Of a stretch of DNA of 64,000 nt, positions 24,801 through 34,200 are shown piece by piece. The stretch covers positions 1 through 64,000 of the forward strand of contig NZ_AHJE01000019.1 of NCBI RefSeq assembly GCF_000243095.1, in the 5' to 3' direction. The notes under the pieces were generated by a model, which did no database searches, was not told where the DNA came from, and was given only the letters and a program-made list of their open reading frames with translations. The translations under genes were made by a program, and so were the position numbers. Each line of letters begins with the position of its first letter. Positions within the stretch are counted from its first letter, which is position 1. This DNA comes from Cupriavidus basilensis OR16. Lineage in GTDB: Bacteria; Pseudomonadota; Gammaproteobacteria; Burkholderiales; Burkholderiaceae.

Positions 24801-26189
24801 TCAATCTGCTGCGACCAGGGGCCGTGGCCCACTGCTTGCACTGGCCCCAAGACCCTGCGCAAACCCAGGCACTGCCTCGACTGAAGGCCCCGCAGCAAGT
24901 AACTTGAAGATGTAATAGATGCCCGTGCCGAAGACCGCGCAGTAGACCAGCACGAAGATCATCAACGAAATGCTGACGCTCTGGCTCGTGACGGGAGACA
25001 CCGCCTGGGCCGTCCGAAGATAGCCATAGACCACGAACGGTTGGCGGCCGACCTCCGTCGTGATCCAGCCGGCGATCAGCGCTATGAATCCAGCCGGGCC
25101 CATCGCAACCGAAAATCGGTGGAAGAGTCGATTCTCGAAAATTCTCCCCTTGCGACGCAACAACAGGCCGGTCAATGCCAGCAACACCATCAGCATGCCA
25201 AGACCCGCCATCAGGCGAAACGCCCAGAAAATGATGGACGAATCAGGCCGGTCCTCTTTCGGAAATTCCTTGAGCCCTTTGATTTCGCCATCCCAGGTAT
25301 GGGTCAGAATGAGGCTTCCCAGACGCGGTATCTGGATTGCGTATTTGGTCACTTCGTCGTTCATGTCCGGGAACCCAATGAGGTTGAGCGCCGTGCCCCC
25401 CTTCTCCGTTTCCCATAGACCCTCGATCGCGGCAATCTTTGCCGGCTGATACTTACGGGTATTGAGCCCATGCTGGTCGCCAACCACCATCTGCACTGGC
25501 GCCAGAATCAACAGCATCCACAAGGCCATCGAGAACATAGTCTTGACCATAGGATCGCGTCTGCCTTTAAGCAGGTGCCATCCACCGGTTCCGGACACGA
25601 GCAACGCCGCCACGATGAACGCTGCGATGGACATGTGGGCAAGCCGATAGGGAAAGGACGGATTGAAAACGATCTTGAACCAGTCGACCGGTACTACATG
25701 ACCGTCTGAAATGCTGAATCCTTGCGGTGTTTGCATCCAGCTATTGGACGCCAGGATCCAGAACGTCGAGATCAAGGTGCCCATCGCTACCAGCACTGTG
25801 GCACCGAAGTGTGCACTTCGGCCTACCTTCTCCCAACCGAACAACATCACGCCCAGGAATCCCGCCTCCAGGAAGAAGGCGGTCATGACTTCATAGGTCA
25901 GAAGGGGTCCCGTTATCGGTCCCGCGAACGCGGAAAAGCGCGCCCAGTTCGTCCCGAACTGGTAGGCCATCACCACGCCGGAGACCACGCCCATGCCGAA
26001 TCCGAGAGCGAAGACCTTTGACCAGTAGATGCACAGCACTTTGTAATGGAGCTTTCCCGTCTTGAGCCACGCGCCTTCGAGCACAGCGATGAAACTCGCC
26101 AGCCCGATGCTCATTGCCGGGAAGATGATGTGGAAAGACACAGTGAAGGCAAACTGAAGCCTGGACAGATCAAGTGCATTCAATTCCAT
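24801..26189 (-). CDS. cydA: Cytochrome bd-type (CIO-like) ubiquinol oxidase subunit I
   Basis: A 462-residue membrane protein with CydA features: LDLSRLQFAFTVSFHIIFPAMSIG (haem-ligand His in helix 1), FGMGVVSGVVMAYQFGTNW, the quinol-site KGLKEFPKEDRP, and TEVGRQPFVVYGYLRTAQAVSP (GRQP motif). The short Q-loop and LRTA.AVSP ending fit the cyanide-insensitive (CioA) branch. It would oxidise quinol and reduce oxygen. The normal cydB partner is not next to it; it lies 7.8 kb downstream on the same strand. An operator-like palindrome lies 286 bp upstream. Confidence 0.93.
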   Translation of the reverse strand: MELNALDLSRLQFAFTVSFHIIFPAMSIGLASFIAVLEGAWLKTGKLHYKVLCIYWSKVFALGFGMGVVSGVVMAYQFGTNWARFSAFAGPITGPLLTYEVMTAFFLEAGFLGVMLFGWEKVGRSAHFGATVLVAMGTLISTFWILASNSWMQTPQGFSISDGHVVPVDWFKIVFNPSFPYRLAHMSIAAFIVAALLVSGTGGWHLLKGRRDPMVKTMFSMALWMLLILAPVQMVVGDQHGLNTRKYQPAKIAAIEGLWETEKGGTALNLIGFPDMNDEVTKYAIQIPRLGSLILTHTWDGEIKGLKEFPKEDRPDSSIIFWAFRLMAGLGMLMVLLALTGLLLRRKGRIFENRLFHRFSVAMGPAGFIALIAGWITTEVGRQPFVVYGYLRTAQAVSPVTSQSVSISLMIFVLVYCAVFGTGIYYIFKLLAAGPSVEAVPGFAQGLGASASSGPRPLVAAD

Positions 26190-27234
26190 CGTGAGTCACC
26201 TCGATGAACGCTCGACCACCAAGCGCCCTGCTGCATGAAGGGAAACGGATTACCTTAGAAGAAAGGTCGGTTTTAGATCTAAAGGGTGATCGAGGGTGGA
26301 TAACGCGGCGCCCGCGCGCATGAGACCCGTACCTGTCTCTAAACGGGGACGACAGCTAAGCTCAGGCCCGTTTCAGCGTGTCGACATCTGTCCCAACGCG
26401 CCACGGATAACTCCGGGGGGCTTCAGTGTCCTACCTTTGCATTGATGGTATGCATTGGAAGCATGGGCGGCTAGTACATAAAGCTGTAGTCGATTCTGGT
26501 TTCGTCAAACAGAACTGACGGCGAAGCGGCGAGGTGTTGCTGATCACCGGCGATGTCCAGGCTTTCATCTGCCGTGACGCCGTCGATATACCTTCCTGCG
26601 CGACGCTTCTTCGACGTCGCCAAGGCGCAGAAGACGCCGGGGTTGGCCGCGCAGGCGCCGGCGTGGATCGCCAGGCTGTACCACTAGCCCAACTCGTGCC
26701 GTTGACGAGCGACGAGACGACGCCAGCTCGGTACTGCGCCGCGACATTGATTGCGATCCCGGGCTCCACGCATAGTCTAAAAATTGAGATAGAATGAGAA
26801 GCCAACCCCTAACCGAACCGGTTTCCGAGGCGGAAGCACAACCTGTTGAAGCGAACGGACCTGTACGCCGCGTACTTTTACGACCGCGTGACCGGGCGGC
26901 CGCATGCCGACACGTTCGGCACCGGCATGCGGCATCGGTTCTAGGCAAGGCACGGCTTGGTCCACTGCGCGAACCCGCGCCACGTTACGTCCCAAGCCCG
27001 GTTGACGAATACGGAATTGACTCCAGTTTCATGTAATAGCATTCCGACCTCCTGCCGGCTACCCTCAAAGCCGGTCTGCGCTAACTGTTGTCCAGACAAA
27101 GAAAGCAACTCGGCCCCAGATCAACTTTCTCAAGGGTCTACCCGCCGATTCCCCGGTTGCCCGAGGGTGGGTTGAAGCGAGTGTCATCACGGCAGATGCA
27201 GTATCGTCAGCGTTATGGTCTTACGAAGCCCCCC
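26190..27234. other. Gene-poor region upstream of cydA and MEKHLA gene
   Basis: About 1 kb without a convincing gene. Short coding-like pieces occur, e.g. FFDVAKAQKTPGLAAQAPAW near 26606-26690 (+) and LYAAYFYDRVTGRPHADTFG near 26860-26930 (+), each ending at a stop and lacking a body. These look like remnants I cannot name. The cydA promoter must lie here, and a half site TTTCATGTAAT is at 27027-27037. Confidence 0.4.
26475..26488. promoter_or_regulatory. Operator-like palindrome upstream of cydA
   Basis: TACATAAAGCTGTA keeps TACATA, the two-base AA spacer and four of six bases of the right arm TATGTA. TGCATTGATGGTA begins 37 bp to its left; the same pair with nearly the same spacing precedes the poxB remnant. 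Confidence 0.45.
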
Positions 27235-27717
27235 ATGATTTCCGTTGCAATGTCTCAGATAGTCCCACTCCACAGCAACCCGGCGTTCTACGAACTCCTC
27301 GCCGACAGCTACGCCCGGCTGCTCTGTCAACCGCTTGTTCCGCAGGGCATGCCGGTGCCCGAGGCTACCAAATGGCTCTATGAGTGCGCCCCGTTCGCGG
27401 TGCTCGCGCACAATACCGATCCCGACCCGCTCTTCATCTACGGCAATAAGAGCGCTCAGCGCCGCTTCGAATATAGCTGGGATGAAATCACCCGCCTGCC
27501 GTCGCGCCTCTCAGCCGAGCCACAGAATCGCGAGGAGCGGCAGCGGTTCCTCGCGCGTGTACAACACATCGGCTACGAAGCTGGCTACGGGGGCGTGCGC
27601 ATCACCAAATCCGGCCGACGCTTCATGATCGAAGAGGCCACGCTGTGGCAACTCCTGGGCACGGATGGGAAGGTGCACGGCCAGGCGGTCATCATCCCGC
27701 GAACGCGCGACATCTGA
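27235..27717 (+). CDS. MEKHLA domain protein
   Basis: A 160-residue protein starting MISVAMSQIVPLHSNPAFYELLADSYARLL. It contains WLYECAPFAVLAHNTDPDPLFIYGNKSAQRRFEYSWDEITRLPSRLSAEPQNREERQRFL and GYGGVRITKSGRRFMIEEATLWQLL, which define the MEKHLA domain (PAS-like fold). Starts at 27235 or 27250 are both possible. The role in bacteria is unknown. Its position next to a giant PAS/GAF kinase suggests a sensory function, but this is inference. Confidence 0.85.
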   Translation: MISVAMSQIVPLHSNPAFYELLADSYARLLCQPLVPQGMPVPEATKWLYECAPFAVLAHNTDPDPLFIYGNKSAQRRFEYSWDEITRLPSRLSAEPQNREERQRFLARVQHIGYEAGYGGVRITKSGRRFMIEEATLWQLLGTDGKVHGQAVIIPRTRDI

Positions 27718-28282
27718 CCGGCATTCCGGCTGATTCTGTGTCTGGCCTAAAGCACAGGTAAAGGAGGGTTAGCAACGGCTGATCTGAAGCGGAGATGGCG
27801 AACAACAGCAGGGATTCATATTCAGATCCATGACCCCTGCGAACTTCCGCGATGACCGGCGCATGGAATAAAAAAGCACCATTTGCGGGCGCGGCGCACC
27901 ATCATTGCGCAATCCGATCTTGGCAGCACCATCGGTCTAATAATGATTCTTGTTGGAGCACGATGCCGCTATCAAAATAGCGGCCGTCACAGTAATCATG
28001 ACGAAACCGGCATCGCAATCGACACGCAATTTAGGGAGATAAGATGTGAAACCCGGTGGTGCCAACCGACATGAGTGTACTTTGGATGGCTCATATCGTA
28101 TTCTCTGATGCTTGTTTCGACAGCAGTAACGAGTCGATAGCAGGTGCTCGATCGTCGCCAGCCAACCTGGCCGCGCGCAACCTTCCAGCGCTTTCGTGGG
28201 GCACATAAATGACCTCACTCTTGAAGGTGTCCCAGGCCGGCCGCTCACGGCTCGGGCAAGGACTAGAATCGACCGGCATACC
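27718..28282. other. Intergenic region before the giant sensor kinase
   Basis: No credible gene. In comparison with relatives, the N-lobe of the kinase-like domain should be encoded here, but no frame supplies it. CACATAAATGAC at 28202-28213 is a weak match to the left half of the operator motif, 70 bp before the likely kinase start. Confidence 0.35.
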
Positions 28283-31200
28283 ATGAACCCGATTGAACTC
28301 GATGCGGTTCACGCCCCGTGCCTCCACGAGCGCGACCGAATAGCCCTTGCTCCCGAAGATGACGGCTGCAAGCCCCTCGAGAGTCTCCTCGATGCACCGA
28401 TGTATTCGGGGATATTCCTACGCCTCGCTATTGGCATAGCGTCGGCATTGGGCGAAGTCCACCAGGGCGGGCTCGTGCACAGGGACGTCAAGCCCGCCAA
28501 CATCCTGGTGAATCCCGACAGTGGTGAAGTCCGGCTCACGGGCTTCGGCCTCGCCTCGCGCCTTGCGCGAGAGCGTCAACGATCCGAACCGCCCGAGTCC
28601 ATCGCCGGTACGCTCGCCTATATGGCGCCCGAGCAGACAGGGCGGATGAGTCGTTCGGTCGACTCCCGCAGCGATCTCTACGCGTTCGGTGTGACGCTCT
28701 ACCAGATGCTCACGGGATATCTGCCCTTCGCTGCCGCCGATCCGATGGAATGGATACACTGCCACATCGCAAGAGAGGCAGTGCCACCGCAAGAGCGCGT
28801 GGACCACGTGGCGCCAGTCCTCTCAGCGATCGTGATGAAGCTGCTCGCCAAAACGGCGGAGGAGCGCTATCAGACCGCGGCAGGCGTTGAAGCGGACCTG
28901 CGACGCTGTCTTGCGCAATGGGAAACCGAGCGACGCATCGGCGAATTCCCGCTCGGCGAGCGCGACATGCCGGACCAGTTGATGATTCCGGAGAAACTGT
29001 ACGGGCGATCGCGCGAGGTCGAGACCCTGCTCGCCGCCTTCGAGCACATCGTCGAAAACGGGGCGCCTGAGCTGGTGCTGGTCTCGGGATATTCCGGAAT
29101 CGGCAAGTCCGCCATCGTCAACGAACTGCACCAGGCGCTGGTACCGTCGCGGGGGCTTTTCGCGGCGGGCAAGTTCGACCAGTACAAACGCGACATGCCA
29201 TATTCGACGCTAGCGCAAGCCTTTCGGAGTCTGTTACGGCCGCTGCTTGGCAAAAGCGAGGCGGAGCTGGGACCCTGGCGTGACGCTCTTCGCGAGGCGC
29301 TGGGATCGAATGCAGGACTTGTCGTGGATCTCGTTCCCGAAGTGGAGCTCATCATCGGAGCGCAGCCGCCAGTCCCGGATTTGCCTCCGCGAGACGCGCA
29401 ACGCCGAGTTCAGCTAGCGCTCAGTCGGTTTATCGGCGTTTTCGCCCGGCCAGAACATCCGCTGGTGCTCTTCCTCGATGACTTGCAATGGATCGACGCG
29501 GCGACGCTCGACCTGCTGGAGGACCTGTTGACCCGGTCCCGTCCGCAGAACCTCATGCTAATCGGCGCCTATCGCGATAACGAAGTCAATTCCGCGCATC
29601 CGCTGACGTGCAAGCTCGATGCCATCAAGACCGCCGGCGGAGCGTTGGTGGAGATCAAGTTGGCGCCGCTTGCGCAGGACCATCTTGAGCAGTTGATCGC
29701 GGACGCGCTTCGCTGCGGGCCAGAGCGTGCCACCCCGCTCGCGCAACTGGTGCTGGACAAGACCGCCGGCAATCCATTCTTCGCTATTCAGTTCATTTCT
29801 TCGCTTGCCGAAGAGGGAATGCTTAGCTTCGATCACGATGCGGCGCGCTGGTCCTGGGACCTAGATCGCATCCATACGAAGGGCTATACCGACAATGTGG
29901 TGGAGCTCATGGTCGGCAAGCTGAATCGCCTGCCCATAGGAACACAGCAAGTACTGCAAACGCTTGCATGCTTGGGTAACGACGCGGCACTCGTCCTGCT
30001 GGAGACGGTATCCCAGCGGCCGAGAGGCGAATTCCAGAAACGGCTCCAGGAAGCAATTCGAGCAGGTCTCATTTCCTGCACGGAAGATTCCTGCAGCTTT
30101 GTCCACGACCGGGTTCAGGAGGCGGCGTACTCGCTCATCCCGGAAGACGCGCGCGCACAGATCCATCTCCGGATAGGCAGGTTACTCACTGCCTGCTTGC
30201 CGCCGGAAAAGCTGCCGGAGATGATCTTCGAGATCGTCAACCAGCTTAACCGCGGCGCACCCCTCATCACGTCACAGGACGAGCGCGAGAGGCTCGCCGA
30301 GCTGAACCTGATCGCCGGCAAGCGCGCGAAGGCCTCGTCTGCCTACGCCTCTGCGCTGACGTATCTCAGCGCCGGCACGGTGCTGATAGGGGAGGATTCG
30401 TGGGAGCGCCGGCAGGAGCTTGCCTTCGCCCTGGAACTGCATGGGGCCGACTGCGAGCTCTGGACGGGCGCACTGCCGTCCGCGGAGGAACGTCTCGCGG
30501 CGCTTGCAACGCGCGCTGCCGACACGGTCCAACGTGCGGCCGTCGCGAGCCGGCGCGTGGATCTTTACACGATGCTCGGGGCTAGCGACCGCGCGGTCGC
30601 CGTCGGTTTGGAATACCTCCGGCATGTGGGCATCGATTGGGCAGCGCATCCCACCCAACTGGAAGCGTGTCGCGAGTACGATCGGATCTGGACGCTGGTG
30701 GGAAGGCGGGCGATCGAGGATCTCATCGACCTCCCGCTGATGAAGGATCCAGAGTCTCTTGCTACGCTCGACGTGCTCACCACGCTTGGACCGCCAACGT
30801 TACACACCGACGAGAATTTGTACGCGCTCACCACCTGCAGGGCGGTGAATCTCAGCCTGGAGCGTGGCAACAGCGACGCCGCACCTGCGCATTACGCCGC
30901 GGTCGGGCTTATCGCCGGCGACCGCTTCGGCCATTACGACGCAGGTTATCGACTTGGAAAGATGGCCTGCGATCTGACCGAACGCCGCGGATTGAGGCGC
31001 TTGGGAGGGAAGACCTATTCGGTCTTCGCGCTCTTGGTACCTTGGACACGACCGCTCCGGGAAAGTGTCGACCCGGCTCGACGTGCCTTTCAGATGGCGA
31101 ACGAACAAGGCGACCCGACGTTTGCTGCATACGCCTGCCGCAAAATCAGTCCCATTCTTCTCGCTTTGGGTGATCCACTCGATCGGGTTGAGCGTGAAGC

Positions 31201-34200
31201 CGAGCACGGCTTGGAGTTTGCGCGCACGGTGGGTTTTGAATACGCTGCCGACATGATCTTCGCCCCGCTCGCGCTCGTCCGCACGCTCCGTGGCGAAACC
31301 GCGAAATTCGGCTCGCTCGAGGTTGGCCCGTTCACAGAGCGCTCGTTCGAGGCGCGCCTCACCGGTCACCCCGCTCTGGCCTTGCCTGAATGTTTCTACT
31401 GGATCCGAAAGCTGCAGGCGGGCTTCTTCGCTGGCGACTACGCATCGGCTATCGATGCCGCGGAAAAGGCGGAACGATGTTTTTCGACGTCAGCGTCGCT
31501 TTCGGTCATGCTGTTGGAGAGGGCGGACTACCATTTCTATGCCGCCCTCTCCCGGGCCGCCTGCTGCGAACCCATGGGCCCCGATCCCTATGCGAAATAT
31601 CGAGACGCGCTGTCGACACATGACCGACAACTCCGGGCATGGGCGGAAAACTGCCCTCAGAACTTCGAGGATCGTGCATTGTTGGTCGGCGCGGAGATTG
31701 CGCGCATCAAGGGGCGCCTGCCCGACGCAATGGATCTGTACGAGCGAGCCATTCGCTCTGCGCGTTCGAATGGTTTCGTTCAGAACGAGGCGCTGTCCTA
31801 CGAACTGGCTGCCCGCTGCTACGCGGCGCGCGGCCTTGAGGAAATTGCGCATCTCTACCTGGGAAACGCACGGCGTGCCTATCTGCGGTGGGGAGCCTAT
31901 GGGAAGGTGCGACAACTCGATCAGCTCTTTCCGGGACTAAGGCAGGACAGGCAGGACGATCGTGCCCCGGGCCCCGCCGGCACGATCGACGCGCCGGTTG
32001 AAGATCTGGATCTCGCCACTGTGATCAAAGTGTCGCAGGCAGTATCGAGCGAGATCGTCCCGGAAAAGCTCATCGAATCGCTGTTGCGTACGGCCATCGA
32101 GCACGCCGGCGCGGAACGTGGGCTGCTGATTCGCCCTCGTGACAGCGAATTCCTGATCCAGGCGGAAGCGAAGACTTGCGGCAACTCCGTGACGGTCAAC
32201 CTGCGAGAGACGCCAATTTCCGCGGACGCCCTTCCCGAGTCGGTGGTACGTTATGCCGCGCGTACCCGGGAGATCGTGATTCTCGACGATACTTCAGTCC
32301 CGAGTCCGCATTCCAACGATGCGTACATCGGTGCTCAGGGCGTCCGATCGGTACTCTGCCTGCCGTTGATGAAGCAGGGTGCGCTGGTTGGGCTGCTGTA
32401 CCTGGAAAACAGGCTTGCTCCAGGCTTTTTTACGCCCGGCAGGATTGCTGTCCTGAAGGTACTTGCTTCCCAGGCGGCAATTTCGCTCGAAAACAGCGGC
32501 CTGTACCGCGAGCTTCAGAAGCGGGAGGCGGAGATCCGCCGCCTGGTCGACGCTAACATCGTCGGGATCCTGATGGTGGACCGGGAAGGTCGGATTCTTG
32601 AGGCCAATGACGCGTTCCTGCGCATTGTCGGGTACCAGCGCGAGGATCTCGTTTCGGGTCGGTTGCGGTGGACCGACCTGACACCTCCCGAATCACTCGC
32701 CCATGAACGCGAACAAATCTTGCCGCAGCTCGAGCTGACCGGCAGCGTGCAACCCTTCGAAAAGGAGTATATCCATAAGGATGGTCACCGCGTTCCAGTG
32801 CTCGTCGGGGCGGCCGCATTTGACGACGAACACCGGCGTGGCGTGGCTTTTGTCGTCGACATGACCGAGCGTAAGCGAGCGGAGGACGAACTGCGACGCA
32901 GCCGCCAGTACCTGGCGGAGGCGCAGAAAGTCAGCCACACCGGAAGCTGGGCATGGTGCCCCGCCTCGAAAGCCATGCTGTACTGGTCGGAGGAGTGCTA
33001 TCGCATTCTCGGGTACTACCCGGCGCAAGGGATGCCTTCATTCGCCTCCGCCCTCGAACGCTTTCATCCAGAGGACCGGCCCGGAATCCTGGAAAAGCTG
33101 GTCCGATACGTGCGCGACGGAGTGGAGTTCGAAGTCGAGTGCCGCCTGCTCTTGCCAGGCGGCAACGTGCGCTACATCCGCATCCTGGCGCATCCCGTGC
33201 TGGCAGCCTCCGGCGACCTGGTCGAATACATTGGCACCGTCATAGACGTCACGGAGCAGAAGCGCGCAGAGGAGGAGCGCGAGGAACACCTATGGTTCCT
33301 TGAGTGCATGGACCGCATCAACCGCGCCATGCAGCGAACGAACGAGGTCGAGGGCATGACGCGCGGCGTGCTTGAGGAGGCGCTGGCGATCTTCAATTGC
33401 GATCGGGCCTGGCTGGTATATCCCTGCGATCCCGATGCGCCGACGTGTCGCGCGGTGATGGAGCATACGCATCCGGACTATCCGGGCGCCTTCGCGCTCG
33501 GCCAGGAACTGCCGGTGGATGCCCGGGCGGCGGAATCCCTGCACGACATGCTGCACGCCCCAGGGGCGGTGGTGGATCCAGGCATCCCGCCGGAGATTCG
33601 CCACCGATTCAACATCTTGTCGACGATCGCGATCGCGGTTCGCCCCAGGGGCGAAAGGCCGTACCTGTTCGGGCTGCATCAGTGCTCGCATTTGCGCTCC
33701 TGGACCACCGTGGAGCGGCGGCTGTTCGAGGAGATTGGCAGACGCCTGGAAGATGCGTTGACGAGCGCGCTCGCGCACCGCAACCTGCTCGTAAGCGAGG
33801 ACGCGCTGCGCACGAGTGAGGAACGCTTCCGAACCCTGGTCGACCACGCAACGGATGCCATTTTCCTGTACGACCAGGAGGGCATCGTGCTCGACGTGAA
33901 CGGTCAGGCGTGCGAGGCGCTGGGTTATACGCGCGAAGAGCTCATCGGCAGGCACACCTGTCAGTTCGACTGCGACATCACGTCGGAAAAGAGCCAGTGG
34001 ATCAAGAAGCGGCTGCAGGAAGTCGGAAGTGTGACGTTCAATGGCCGCCACCAGCGAAAAGACGGAAGTCTCTTTCCGGTCGAGGTGCGTGCTCGGGCGT
34101 TCAACCGCGGTGGGCGCCTTTTCGCCATCGCGCTCGTCAGCGACATCACCGATCGCAGGCGCCGCGAGCAGCGCCTGCTCGCGGAATTCCGCGTCGCGCA

